Shown in pieces: positions 9,362 through 18,430 of a stretch of DNA of 64,000 nt. The notes under the pieces are model-generated. The model did not search any database. It had not been told where the DNA came from and saw only the letters and a list, made by a program, of their open reading frames with translations. This DNA comes from RPQJ01 sp963777725 (GTDB lineage: Bacteria; Pseudomonadota; Gammaproteobacteria; Steroidobacterales; Steroidobacteraceae), in assembly GCA_963777725.1 (NCBI GenBank), contig CAVZRR010000020.1, forward strand, positions 434,001-498,000, given 5' to 3'. The first letter of the stretch is position 1, and every line of letters starts with the position of its first letter. The translations under genes and the position numbers were made by a program.

Positions 9362-10570
9362 ATGACCGACGCTTTCATCCTCGACGCCGTGCGCACGCCG
9401 CGCGGCCGCGGCCGTGCGGACGGCTCGCTGCACACGATTACGCCGGTGCAACTCGCGGCGCAGACCCTGGCCGCCCTTCGTGACCGCAACGGGCTCGACA
9501 CCGCCCAGGTCGACGACGTGGTGCTCGGTTGCGTCACGCCGGTGGGCGAGCAGGGTGCCGACATCGCGCGCGTCGCGACGCTGGTGGCGGGCTACGACGA
9601 GAGCGTGCCGGGCAAGCAGTTGAACCGTTTTTGCGCTTCCGCGCTCGAATCGGTCAACACGGCCGCCGCGCAGATCATGTCGGGCCAGGACGAGATCGTG
9701 ATCGGCGGCGGCGTCGAGTCGATGTCGCGCGTGCCCATGGGCTCGGACGGAGGCGCCTGGGCGATCGACCCGCAGGTCGCCTGGCACCAGTACTTCGTGC
9801 CGCAGGGCGTCAGCGCGGACCTGATCGCGACGCTCGAGGGTTTCACGCGCGAGCACCTCGATGCGTACGCGGTCGAAAGCCAGCGGCGCGCCGCTTTTGC
9901 CCAGCAGGCAGGCTACTTCGACCGCGCGATCGTGCCGGTCAAGGACGTGATCGGCGAGGTGGTCCTCGCGAAGGACGAGTACCTGCGCCCAGGCACCTCG
10001 CTGGCCGACCTCGCCAAGCTCAAGCCCGCCTTCACTCAAATGGGCGAGGAGGGCGGCTTCGACGCGGTCGCCATCCAGCGCTATCCGCAGGTCGAAACGA
10101 TCCACCACGTGCACACGGCCGGCAACTCGAGCGGCATCGTGGACGGTGCCGCCGCAGTGCTGCTCGGCAGCAAGCGCGCGGCCCGCAAGGCCGGCATCAA
10201 GCCCCGCGCGCGGATACGTGCGTTCGCATCGATCGGCAGCGAGCCCACGATCATGCTGACGGGCCCGGCGGGGGCGAGCCGCAAGGCGCTGAAGCGCGCC
10301 CGAATGAAGCCCGCGGACATCGACCTGTGGGAAATCAACGAGGCCTTTGCGTCCGTCGTGCTGCGCTACCTGCGCGACATGGATCTGTCGGCCGACAAGG
10401 TCAACGTCAACGGCGGTGCGATTGCGCTCGGGCATCCGCTCGGCGCAACCGGCGCCGTGATCCTCAGCATGGTGCTCGACGAGCTCGAGCGTCGCGACCT
10501 CTCCACCGCGCTCGTGACCCTGTGCATCGGCGCAGGCATGGGCACCGCGACGATCATCGAACGCGTCTGA
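9362..10570 (+). CDS. Thiolase (acetyl-CoA C-acyltransferase)
   Basis: This is a 402-residue thiolase. The nucleophile C91 is in NRFCASALES. The histidine loop is NEAFASVVLRYL near 330, followed by GGAIALGHPLGATGA. The C-terminal cysteine is in CIGAGMG. It splits 3-ketoacyl-CoA into acetyl-CoA and a shorter acyl-CoA, or runs in reverse. Directly upstream of the FadJ-like fusion, it is the likely partner in beta-oxidation, comparable to FadI/FadA. The gap to the next gene is only about 30 bases. Confidence 0.92.
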   Translation: MTDAFILDAVRTPRGRGRADGSLHTITPVQLAAQTLAALRDRNGLDTAQVDDVVLGCVTPVGEQGADIARVATLVAGYDESVPGKQLNRFCASALESVNTAAAQIMSGQDEIVIGGGVESMSRVPMGSDGGAWAIDPQVAWHQYFVPQGVSADLIATLEGFTREHLDAYAVESQRRAAFAQQAGYFDRAIVPVKDVIGEVVLAKDEYLRPGTSLADLAKLKPAFTQMGEEGGFDAVAIQRYPQVETIHHVHTAGNSSGIVDGAAAVLLGSKRAARKAGIKPRARIRAFASIGSEPTIMLTGPAGASRKALKRARMKPADIDLWEINEAFASVVLRYLRDMDLSADKVNVNGGAIALGHPLGATGAVILSMVLDELERRDLSTALVTLCIGAGMGTATIIERV

Positions 10571-10601
10571 CGCGCGACTCACACCGGACTTGGGGCTGCA
10601 A

Positions 10602-12731
10602 ATGACACAGAACATCCGTTACTCCGTCGATGGCGACGGCATCGCTCTGCTGCTGATCGACGTGGCCGGCCGGCCGATGAACGTGCTGACGCCCGGTTTC
10701 CAGTCGGACCTCGCCGAGTGCATCCAGCGTGTCGCCACCGATGCCGCCGTGCGCGGCGTCGTGATCGGTTCGGCGAAATCCAGCTTCATGGCTGGCGCGG
10801 ACATCAAGGACATGGTCGGCGCCTATGACCGCGGCATCACCGCTGCCGAAGCCTCCAAGTTCAGCTACGAACTGTCGAGCCTGCTGCGCCGCCTCGAGAC
10901 CTGTGGCAAGCCGGTTGCCGCTGCGATCAACGGCGTCGCGCTCGGTGGTGGCTTCGAGGTCGCGCTCGCCTGCCACTACCGGGTCATCGCCGACGAGCCG
11001 AAGGCCGGCGTCGGCCTGCCCGAGGTCAAGATCGGCCTGCTGCCGGGCGGTGGCGGCACGCAGCGCGTGCCGCGGCTGGTCGGCGTCACCGAGGCGCTGA
11101 AGCTGATCACGGAGGGGCGGCAGTTGAGCCCGGCCGACGCGCTGAAGAAGGGACTCGTCCACGAAGTGGCGCCGCGCGACGAGATCGTCGAGCGGGCGCG
11201 GCAGTGGATCCTCAAGGGCGGCGAGGGCGTGCAGCCCTGGGACAAGAAGGGCTTCCGGGTGCCGGGCGGCGTCGGCCAGACCTCGCCGGCCGCTGCGCAG
11301 ACGTTCATGGCCGGCACGGCGCTCACGGCAAAGACGACGCAGCGCAATTACCCTGCGCCGCTCGCGATCCTGTCGTGCGTCTACGAGGGCACGCAGGTGC
11401 CGATCGACCAGGGGCTGCGGATCGAATCGAAGTACTTCGGCCAGCTGCTCGCGGGACCCGTGGCCCGCAACCTGATGCGCACGATGTTCGTCAACAAGGG
11501 CCTGGCGGACAAGCTGGCGCGGCGGCCAGCCGGCCCGCCGAAAACTCAGGTGCGCCGGCTCGGCATCCTGGGCGCCGGCATGATGGGCGCGGGCGTGGCC
11601 TACGTGTCTGCGCTTGCGGGCATGGAGGTCGTGCTGATCGACAGCACGCTCGAGCTCGCGGAGAAGGGCAAGGCGTACTCGCGCGCGCTGCTCGCGAAGG
11701 ACGTCGAGCGCGGCAAGCGCACCCAGGCGGACGCCGACGCGATCCTCGCCCGGATCAAGCCGACGGTCAGCTACGACGATCTGGCCGGCAGCGACCTCGT
11801 GATCGAGGCGGTGTTCGAAAGCCGCGAGATCAAGGCCGATGTGACGCAGAAGACGGAAGCCGTGATCCCGAAGAATGCGGTGTTCGCGAGCAACACCTCG
11901 ACGCTGCCGATCACCGGCCTGGCGCAGGCGTCGAAGCGACCGACGCAGTTCATCGGCATCCACTTCTTCTCGCCGGTGGACAAGATGCCGCTGGTCGAGA
12001 TCATCCTCGGCAAGAAGACCTCCGAAGACACGCTCGCACGCGCGCTCGACTACGTCGGCCAGTTGCGCAAGACGCCGATCGTCGTCAACGACAGCCGCGG
12101 TTTCTACACGAGCCGCTGTTTCGGCACCTACGTCTACGAAGGCATGGCGATGCTGCAGGAGGGCGTCAACCCGGCGTTGATCGAGAACGCGGCCAAGATG
12201 GCCGGCATGCCGGTCGGGCCGCTCGCGGTCGCCGACGAGGTGACCATCGACCTGCAGTGGAAGGTCATCAAGCAGACGGAGCAGGACCTCGGGCGGAAGT
12301 TCGTCAAGCCTGTCGCCTATGACGTGGTGCAGAAGTTCGTCGAGGAACTGAAGCGGCCGGGGCGGCGCTTCGGCGCGGGCTTCTACGATTACCCGAAGGA
12401 CGCCAAGAAGCACCTGTGGCCGGGTCTGCGCGACACCTTTCCGCTCGCGTTCAGGCAACTCGAGACCGAAGAGGTCGTCAAGCGGATGATGTACATCCAG
12501 GCACTCGAGACGACGCGCTGCATGGAGGAGGGCGTCGTCACGACGGCGGCCGAGGCCGACCTCGGGTCGATCCTCGGCTGGGGCTTCCCGGCCTGGACCG
12601 GCGGCACGCTCTCGTACATCGACACGATCGGCATTCGCGCGTTCGTCGCCGAGTGCGAGCGCATGTCGAAGCGTTACGGCAAGCGATTCAAACCGTCGAA
12701 GTGGCTCAAGACAACGGGCGGAACGCAATGA
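10602..12731 (+). CDS. FadB/FadJ-like 3-hydroxyacyl-CoA dehydrogenase/enoyl-CoA hydratase
   Basis: This is a 709-residue bifunctional beta-oxidation enzyme. Residues 1-190 form a crotonase domain (SSFMAGADIKDM, ALGGGFEVALACHYR, PEVKIGLLPGGGGTQR). From about 320 there is a NAD-binding dehydrogenase domain (LGILGAGMMGAGVAYVS), with HFFSPVDKMPLVEI, followed by two C-terminal dehydrogenase repeats (GWGFPAWTGG). It hydrates trans-2-enoyl-CoA and oxidises the 3-hydroxy product. The start is the ATG at 10602 with GGGG upstream; an in-frame TTG lies 12 bases earlier. It probably forms a complex with the thiolase encoded before it. Confidence 0.93.
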   Translation: MTQNIRYSVDGDGIALLLIDVAGRPMNVLTPGFQSDLAECIQRVATDAAVRGVVIGSAKSSFMAGADIKDMVGAYDRGITAAEASKFSYELSSLLRRLETCGKPVAAAINGVALGGGFEVALACHYRVIADEPKAGVGLPEVKIGLLPGGGGTQRVPRLVGVTEALKLITEGRQLSPADALKKGLVHEVAPRDEIVERARQWILKGGEGVQPWDKKGFRVPGGVGQTSPAAAQTFMAGTALTAKTTQRNYPAPLAILSCVYEGTQVPIDQGLRIESKYFGQLLAGPVARNLMRTMFVNKGLADKLARRPAGPPKTQVRRLGILGAGMMGAGVAYVSALAGMEVVLIDSTLELAEKGKAYSRALLAKDVERGKRTQADADAILARIKPTVSYDDLAGSDLVIEAVFESREIKADVTQKTEAVIPKNAVFASNTSTLPITGLAQASKRPTQFIGIHFFSPVDKMPLVEIILGKKTSEDTLARALDYVGQLRKTPIVVNDSRGFYTSRCFGTYVYEGMAMLQEGVNPALIENAAKMAGMPVGPLAVADEVTIDLQWKVIKQTEQDLGRKFVKPVAYDVVQKFVEELKRPGRRFGAGFYDYPKDAKKHLWPGLRDTFPLAFRQLETEEVVKRMMYIQALETTRCMEEGVVTTAAEADLGSILGWGFPAWTGGTLSYIDTIGIRAFVAECERMSKRYGKRFKPSKWLKTTGGTQ

Positions 12732-12791
12732 GTCGTTCCACCCGGCGGAAGGCAGCGAAAGCCGCGCAGCGTGAGCGCATGCCGACGCTAT

Positions 12792-12907
12792 GCGGCGGCT
12801 CGCGCCGGGCTCACGCGCGGGGACGCCGTGAACCCATCCCTGGGGGCTCCGGGCGCGGCGTCCATGCCGCGCACGGCCCCGCGCATGAACCCGGCGCGAA
12901 CCGCCGC
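12792..12907. repeat. Dispersed palindromic repeat, copy 2
   Basis: Arms 12792-12821 and 12878-12907 pair over 30 bases with three mismatches. The core begins GGGACGCCGTGAACCCATCC, then TGGGGGCTCC and an inner hairpin GCGCGGC/GCCGCGC. The core matches copy 1, but the outer arms are a different sequence. It lies in the 237-base gap between the FadJ-like gene and the nitronate monooxygenase gene; the rest of that gap shows no gene. Confidence 0.88.
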
Positions 12908-12968
12908 TGCGCGTTGGCTGCGCAGTCGCGCGTCGCGTTCGCCTTACTTTGGCAATCTGGAGTGACTC

Positions 12969-13937
12969 ATGCCGATTCCGGTTTCGTTTCGTGACCGACT
13001 GAGCCTGCCGGTAATCGGCGCGCCGATGTTCATCGCCTCGACGCCCGATCTCGTGATCGAGCAGTGCAAGGCAGGGATCGTCGGCTCGTTTCCCGCGCTG
13101 AACGCGCGACCGGCCTCGCAGCTGGACGAGTGGCTCGCGCGCATCAAGGAGGAACTCGACGCCTACGCGAAGGCCAACCCGACGGCCAAGGTCGCCCCGT
13201 TCGCGGTCAACCAGATCGCGCATGCGAGCAATGACCGCCTGCAGCACGACGTCGAGGCCTGCGTCCGGCACAAGGTGCCGCTGATCATCACGAGCCTGCG
13301 GCCGCCGCGAGAAATCGTCGAGGCGGCGCATTCCTACGGCGGACTCGTGTTCCACGACGTCATCAGCCTGCGTCACGCACGCAAGGCGGCGGAGCAGGGC
13401 GTGGACGGCATCATCGCGGTGTGCGCCGGTGCCGGCGGCCATGCCGGCATGGCGAGTCCCTTTGCACTGGTCCGGGAGATCCGGCAGTTCTTCGACGGCA
13501 CGATCGCGCTTTCGGGGGCCATGAGCAGCGGCGCCGATGTGTTCGCCGCCCAGGCGCTCGGCGCCGACATGGCGTACATCGGCACGCGCTTCCTCGCGAC
13601 CCGCGAAGCGAACGTCGTCGACGGCTACAAGCAGATGATCGTCGAGTCGTCCTCGGACGAGATCGTCTACACGTCGCTGTTCACGGGCGTCAAGGGCAAT
13701 TACCTGAAGCGCAGCGTCGCGGCCCTCGGCTTCGACGCGGACAATCTGCCGGAGGCGGACAAGTCGAAGATGAACTTCGGCTCCGGCGGCAACACCGAGA
13801 AGAAGGCCTGGCGCGACATCTGGAGCGCGGGACAGGGCGCGGGCAACATCCACGACGTGCTGCCGACGGCGGAGCTCGTGGGCCGCATGGTCCGCGAATA
13901 CGAGGACACGCGACGCCGACTCTGCGGCGCCGCCTGA
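12969..13937 (+). CDS. Nitronate monooxygenase family flavoprotein
   Basis: This is a 322-residue TIM-barrel FMN protein of the nitronate monooxygenase / 2-nitropropane dioxygenase family. Markers are the N-terminal LPVIGAPMFIAS, the central AGAGGHAGM phosphate-binding loop and ALGADMAYIGTRFLAT. Family members oxidise alkyl nitronates with O2, but many have other roles, including enoyl reductase-like ones. Sitting after beta-oxidation genes and directly before an SDR (9-base gap), it may serve acyl chain metabolism. The substrate is not shown by the sequence. Confidence 0.85.
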   Translation: MPIPVSFRDRLSLPVIGAPMFIASTPDLVIEQCKAGIVGSFPALNARPASQLDEWLARIKEELDAYAKANPTAKVAPFAVNQIAHASNDRLQHDVEACVRHKVPLIITSLRPPREIVEAAHSYGGLVFHDVISLRHARKAAEQGVDGIIAVCAGAGGHAGMASPFALVREIRQFFDGTIALSGAMSSGADVFAAQALGADMAYIGTRFLATREANVVDGYKQMIVESSSDEIVYTSLFTGVKGNYLKRSVAALGFDADNLPEADKSKMNFGSGGNTEKKAWRDIWSAGQGAGNIHDVLPTAELVGRMVREYEDTRRRLCGAA

Positions 13938-13946
13938 GGAGGCACG

Positions 13947-14709
13947 ATGACCGGGATGTTCGATCTGACGGGACGCGTGGCGGTGGTCACGGGCGCGAGC
14001 CGCGGCATCGGTGAAGCGATCGCCAAGGCCTATGCGCAACAGGGCGCCAAGGTGGTGGTCTCGAGCCGCAAGCTGGAGGGCTGCGCGGCGGTGGCCGAGG
14101 CGATCAACGCGGCAGGCGGCGAGGCCGTCTGCGATCGCCTGCCACATCGGCGACATGGACGCGCTCAACGGACTGTTCGCCCAGGTCGAGCAGCGCTTCG
14201 GCCGGCTCGACGTGCTGGTCAACAACGCCGCCACGAATCCGTATTACGGCCACATCCTCGACACGGACCTCGGGGCGTTCCAGAAGACGGTGGACGTGAA
14301 CATCCGCGGCTACTTCTTCGCCTCGGTGCTGGCCGGCCGACTGATGCGGGCGGGCGGTCGCGGCTCGATCATCAACGTCGCGTCGGTCAATGCGGTGCGC
14401 CCAGGGCCGATGCAGGGCATCTATTCGATCACGAAGGGCGCCGTCCTCAACATGACGAAGTCGTTCGCGCGCGAGTGCGGGCCGGAGGGGATCCGCTGCA
14501 ATGCGATCCTGCCGGGACTGATCCGCACCAGGTTCGCGGGCGCCCTGCTCGCAGACGAGAAGCAACTCCAGCATTACGTCGGCGACAACCCGCTGCGCCG
14601 CGTCGGCGAGCCGCAGGACCTGGCGGGCGCCGCGGTGTTCCTCGCGTCGGACGCGTCGTCCTACGTCACCGGCGAGTTCCTGGTGGTCGACGGCGGCTTC
14701 CTGATCTAG
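13947..14709 (+). CDS. Short-chain dehydrogenase/reductase, one +1 shift
   Basis: This is an SDR with the NAD(P) motif TGASRGIGEA near residue 16, NNAAT in the middle, and catalytic S-Y-K (ASVNAV, YSITKGA). It ends LVVDGGFLI. An extra base at about 14130 (GTC, T, GCG) breaks the frame. Removing it joins GGEAV to AIACHIGDMDAL and gives 253 residues, the normal SDR length. Members reduce 3-ketoacyl chains or oxidise alcohols; the substrate is unknown. The shift removes no conserved part once corrected and looks like a sequence error. Confidence 0.85.
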
Positions 14710-14814
14710 CCGCGGCGCACGGTGCCCGGCGCTGGCGGGCATGACAGGCGATGAGTCGTCGTTTTCACGAGTGACGATTCGTACGGTCGTCCGCTGGTCC
14801 GCGCCCGCATCCTG

Positions 14815-15408
14815 TCAGTTCAGCTCGTCATCTTTATAGTATCGGGTTCCCTTGGCGGTCAGTTCCAGAGCGAGTCCGTCGTCGGTCAGTTGGTACAGCC
14901 AGACGCCCGGGGTCACGGATACCGCGCCGGCGAACGCGCTTGTACCCTGACCCGCCACCTTTGCCGAGGCGGTGCTCTGCGCGCCGAGTTCCCAGCCCGT
15001 GTTGACGAAGCGATCCAGGTCTGCCTTCTTCTCGAACACCCAGATCAACCGGAAGTTCTTCACGCCGAAGCCGAGACCCGCCTGGACCTCGGCCATTCTC
15101 ATGAAGGTTTCGCGCTTCGTCTTGTTGTCGATGACGATGCCGCGGCCGCTGCCACCGCCCGCCACGAGTATCTTCATGCCGAAGTTGCTGAATACCGCGT
15201 AGCCGGCGGCTTTCTGGATCTGGCTCTTCGCGGCCGGCTGGGCCTTGTAGAGCTCCGCCAGGGCTTGATTGCTCACCTTGCGGATTTCGGCGCGTTGTTC
15301 GTCCGGCGTCCCTTCCTTCTTGAACAGCGAGGCTTCGGCCGTGCAGGACAGGGCGAGGCTCGCCAGCAGCAGGCAGGTCGTCGAATGGAGCCAGTGGTGG
15401 TTCGGCAT
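14815..15408 (-). CDS. YSC84/SYLF-domain lipid-binding protein, exported
   Basis: This 197-residue protein has an N-terminal signal segment (HSTTCLLLASLALSCTAEA), then the SYLF/YSC84 domain: AAGYAVFSNFGMKILVAGG, then GRGIVIDN and a glycine-rich stretch AGLGFGVKNFRLI. In eukaryotes this domain binds phosphoinositides; bacterial members are exported proteins of unclear role. The start is the ATG at 15406-15408, with AGAGGA upstream. Upstream in-frame starts would put unrelated sequence before the signal peptide. It converges with the SDR gene across 105 bases holding no clear terminator. Confidence 0.8.
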   Translation of the reverse strand: MPNHHWLHSTTCLLLASLALSCTAEASLFKKEGTPDEQRAEIRKVSNQALAELYKAQPAAKSQIQKAAGYAVFSNFGMKILVAGGGSGRGIVIDNKTKRETFMRMAEVQAGLGFGVKNFRLIWVFEKKADLDRFVNTGWELGAQSTASAKVAGQGTSAFAGAVSVTPGVWLYQLTDDGLALELTAKGTRYYKDDELN

Positions 15409-15608
15409 GGCTGAAGTCCTCTGGAGGTTTGGTTGCTGTTGCGAAGCGCCGAGCGGGACCTGACCCGGATTGTGCGCCTTTTGCGATACGCCATGCTTGA
15501 CCCGAGGAGACGCGGAATCGATGGTTCCGGACAGTGCTGTCGGGAATCCCTGCATGATCGGATCCCGTCCCCGACGCGCGCGCCACGCCGCAGGGTCGTG
15601 GCGAGTAA

Positions 15609-17441
15609 TCAGTCGAGCAGGGAAATCGGCGCAAGGCCCTCGATGAACAACTTGCCGTCCTCGATCCGGACGTGCTCTTCGCTCCTGACCTCGTGATCGA
15701 AGCGGTAGACGATCTGCGCGGTTCCGTCGGTCAACGCGCGGTCCCAGTCGGCCGCCGCCTCGACGACCGCTTCGTTACGGCGGCGCCAGTCCGCAATTGC
15801 GCCGCCGCCGTGCCGCTGCTCCAGCCATTGCGTCACGACCCGCGGCGAAACGACGGTCGCGGTCGCGTTGTTGCCGCCGAAGCCCTTGGCGTTCAGGAAA
15901 GACGCATCCCAGTCCGCCGGAGACCGCTGCAGGGGGATCGGTGAAATCCTGAGGCCTTGCTGCTGAACGTCGGCAGCGACCGCGTCGATCGTCGTGATGC
16001 CTGGCACGATGCCGTGTGCGAACACACCGAGGCTCGATGCGAGCTGGTCGCCCCCGGCGGCGGCCATCGTGTGGCCGACGAAGCACTTGATTGCCGCCAC
16101 CGGCCAGTCCTCGATCCCGCAGGCCTTCGCGACGCCGCTCAGGATCTGCGACTCGGTGGTGCGGTTCTGCGGCGTACCGGTGCCATGCGCCTGCACGAAA
16201 CTTCGTCGACGAATCGACTCTTCGCCCACGTCGCGCATGGCACGAGCCACGGCCCGGGCGAACGAGATGTAGTTGCCGACGCCGGGCGAGGAGATCGACT
16301 TCTTGTAACCGTCGGCGTGCACCTGCACATCGGTGACCGCGCCGAGGACCGTTGCGCCGAGTTCGACGGCCAGCGCATCGTCGAGCAGCACGGCGAACTG
16401 GCCACCTTCCGCGATCGTGAACCCGCAGTTCTCGCCGAACGGTCGGCAAGCCCGGCGGAGGTCGGGCTCGGTCGCGTTGCGATGGCGGTCGAGTTCGAGC
16501 AGGGCCTTGTCCGTCCCGAGCGCCCCCATCGTCGCCAGGCCTTCGATCACGTCGGGGCACAACGGTGCTTCCGCGCCGCCGACCAGCGCGACTCGCGATC
16601 GGCCCGACTCGATGTCGAACATCCCGTGCCGCAGGTTGTACAGGAAGGTCGCGCAGGCGCCCATGTTGTGGCCGGTCTGACCGACGCTGCCGAGAACGTA
16701 AGCGTTGACGAAGTCGGCCGGCATCTCGGCCAGGCCCAGTGGCACCTGCCGCGACGTCGGTCGCAGGCCGCGGTAACGGGATCCGAGCAGGCCACCGCTG
16801 CCTTCCTGGTCGAGCTGGCCCATCGCGCTTCCCGCGTACACGCTCACGCGATCCGGGGGCACGTGCTTCATCAACGTGTGCCAGTCGATGCCCAGCGAGC
16901 CGAGTGCATCGTTGGCGGCGAAAAGCGCGATCTGGATCGCACGCGGGTGGCCGCGGCCCGGGTACAGCGACTTCGGATCGAAGCCGGTCGGCAGCTGCCC
17001 GGCGGCACTGACCTCGAGGGCCCGTGTCACGGGAAGAAGAATCTCCGCGTCCTCGGACACGTCGATGCGAACGCGTCCGGCGACCGCCTCGCTGACCTTC
17101 CATCGCTCGGGAATACGACTGGGCAAGTCCCGAAGTGACACGTAGAACGAGACCGGCCCGTGTCCCTGCGTCAGGCGAGCCTTGCAGTTCCAGGCGACAT
17201 CGCCGGGGTCGAGGAACTCGGGCTCGAGGCCTCGCACCAGCGTGTGCTCGAGGATGTGGCGGCGCTTTTCCGCATCGATCGTGCCCTCGATGCGCATCAG
17301 GCCTGCGAGGCTGCGAATGGTCCCAGCCGCAAGAGTCGGTTCCAGCACGTCGATCACGGAGCGCCGGTAGCCGTGGTGAGCCGAACTCCGCCCGGCCGCA
17401 TTGATGCCGCCGATGCCCGCGATGACTGCCAGGGACTTCAT
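15609..17441 (-). CDS. Long beta-ketoacyl-ACP synthase, orphan
   Basis: This is a 610-residue condensing enzyme. The nucleophile is C263 (NMGACATFLYNL). The two histidines are H419 (VQAHGTGTP) and H457 (KCFVGHTMAAAG). The C-terminal loop GFGGNNAT is present, so the active site is complete. Typical FabF/FabB enzymes have about 410 residues. Here roughly 150 extra residues precede the first thiolase-fold part and about 70 follow it, as in ketosynthases of polyketide or unusual fatty-acid pathways. No acyl carrier protein or reductase gene is adjacent, so the product is unknown. Confidence 0.85.
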   Translation of the reverse strand: MKSLAVIAGIGGINAAGRSSAHHGYRRSVIDVLEPTLAAGTIRSLAGLMRIEGTIDAEKRRHILEHTLVRGLEPEFLDPGDVAWNCKARLTQGHGPVSFYVSLRDLPSRIPERWKVSEAVAGRVRIDVSEDAEILLPVTRALEVSAAGQLPTGFDPKSLYPGRGHPRAIQIALFAANDALGSLGIDWHTLMKHVPPDRVSVYAGSAMGQLDQEGSGGLLGSRYRGLRPTSRQVPLGLAEMPADFVNAYVLGSVGQTGHNMGACATFLYNLRHGMFDIESGRSRVALVGGAEAPLCPDVIEGLATMGALGTDKALLELDRHRNATEPDLRRACRPFGENCGFTIAEGGQFAVLLDDALAVELGATVLGAVTDVQVHADGYKKSISSPGVGNYISFARAVARAMRDVGEESIRRRSFVQAHGTGTPQNRTTESQILSGVAKACGIEDWPVAAIKCFVGHTMAAAGGDQLASSLGVFAHGIVPGITTIDAVAADVQQQGLRISPIPLQRSPADWDASFLNAKGFGGNNATATVVSPRVVTQWLEQRHGGGAIADWRRRNEAVVEAAADWDRALTDGTAQIVYRFDHEVRSEEHVRIEDGKLFIEGLAPISLLD

Positions 17442-17551
17442 GAACAGCGGCCCCTCGGAAACGAGAATGGGAGCGGGTCAGGCGGTAGTCTAACCGCGAC
17501 TCCGCGGTCGCCGTGCAGCCAGATGCGGATCGCGTGCGACCCGCGCTGAAG

Positions 17552-18394
17552 CTACTTCTTCGCTTCGGTCTGCCGGGCGACGGCCTCCGCGCGAGCCTTG
17601 ATCGCCTCGGCGTCGCCGAGGTAGCGGCTCGAGATCGGCTTCAGCTTCGAATCGAGTTCGTACAGCAGCGGCACGCCGGTCGGGATGTTGAGCTCGACGA
17701 TCGCCTGGTCGGTCATGCGGTCCAGCATCTTCACCATGGCCCGCAGGCTGTTGCCGTGCGCGGCCACGAGCACATTGCGCCCGGCCTCCAACTCGGGCGC
17801 GATGCGGGCGTTCCAGTAGGGCAGCACCCGCGCCAAGTTGCCGTGCGCCGCCACGAGCACATTGCGCCCTGCTACGAGCTCGGGCGCGATGCGGGCGTTC
17901 CAGCAGGGCAGCACCCTCGCCAGCGTGTCCTTCAGCGATTCCGATGACGGCAGCTCGGCCGGATCGACCTGTGCGTAGCGGCGGTCGAATCGCGGATGCT
18001 GCGGATGGCTCGAGTCGAGCGGCGGCGGCGGAATGTCGTAGCTGCGCCGCCAGACCTTGACCTGCTCGGCGCCGTGCTTCGCGACGGTCTGCGCCTTGTC
18101 CAGGCCCTGCAGCGCGCCGTAGTGGCGCTCGTTGAGGCGCCAGCTGCGCTCGACGGGCAGCCACATCATGTCCATCTCGTCGAGCGCGATCCACAGCGTT
18201 CGGATGGCGCGCTTCAGCACCGACGTGAACGCAAGGTCGAACGCGATGCCTTCGGCCCGCAGCAGCTGGCCGGCTTCCCTGGCCTCGACGAGCCCCTGCG
18301 CCGAGAGGTCCACGTCGATCCAGCCCGTGAACAGGTTCTCGAGGTTCCAGATGCTCTGGCCGTGGCGCAGCAGGACGAGTTTGCCGGTGCTCAT
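17552..18394 (-). CDS. gpmA: 2,3-bisphosphoglycerate-dependent phosphoglycerate mutase with an internal tandem duplication
   Basis: GpmA interconverts 2- and 3-phosphoglycerate in glycolysis. The phosphohistidine motif LLRHGQS is at residues 8-14 and the C-terminal NIPTGVPLLYEL is intact. The start is the ATG at 18392-18394 (MSTGKLVLLRHGQ). The protein has 280 residues instead of about 250, because a 29-residue block is present twice in a row: LARVLPCWNARIAPEL through AAHGN, then LARVLPYWNARIAPEL through AAHGN. The second catalytic histidine (AAHGNS) therefore occurs twice. Only the second copy is followed by the normal SLRAMVK helix. Whether the enzyme folds and works is uncertain. Confidence 0.9.
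   Translation of the reverse strand: MSTGKLVLLRHGQSIWNLENLFTGWIDVDLSAQGLVEAREAGQLLRAEGIAFDLAFTSVLKRAIRTLWIALDEMDMMWLPVERSWRLNERHYGALQGLDKAQTVAKHGAEQVKVWRRSYDIPPPPLDSSHPQHPRFDRRYAQVDPAELPSSESLKDTLARVLPCWNARIAPELVAGRNVLVAAHGNLARVLPYWNARIAPELEAGRNVLVAAHGNSLRAMVKMLDRMTDQAIVELNIPTGVPLLYELDSKLKPISSRYLGDAEAIKARAEAVARQTEAKK
17751..17924 (-). repeat. 87-bp in-frame tandem duplication inside gpmA
   Basis: Units 17751-17837 and 17838-17924 are 87 bases each and differ at only a handful of positions. Both begin TTGCCGTGCG on the plus strand and contain GAGCACATTGCGCCC and GGGCGCGATGCGGGCGTTCC. The differences are scattered. They change C to Y and V to E in the protein, so it is not a perfect assembly copy. 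Confidence 0.9.
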
Positions 18395-18424
18395 GATGGG
18401 TTCGTCGGTCGGGTTGATGAGGCA

Positions 18425-18430
18425 CTTATA
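18425..18430 (-). promoter_or_regulatory. Possible -10 box of gpmA
   Basis: On the minus strand TATAAG lies about 30 bases before the gpmA ATG. No convincing -35 box is found at the right distance. It lies next to the stop of the glycosyltransferase gene. Confidence 0.3.

Noticed and set aside
10554..14234. A 1226-codon minus-strand open frame opposite the FadJ-like, nitronate monooxygenase and SDR genes
   Set aside because: It spans three plainly real plus-strand genes and an intergenic palindrome and shows no domain. Long antisense frames are expected at this GC content.
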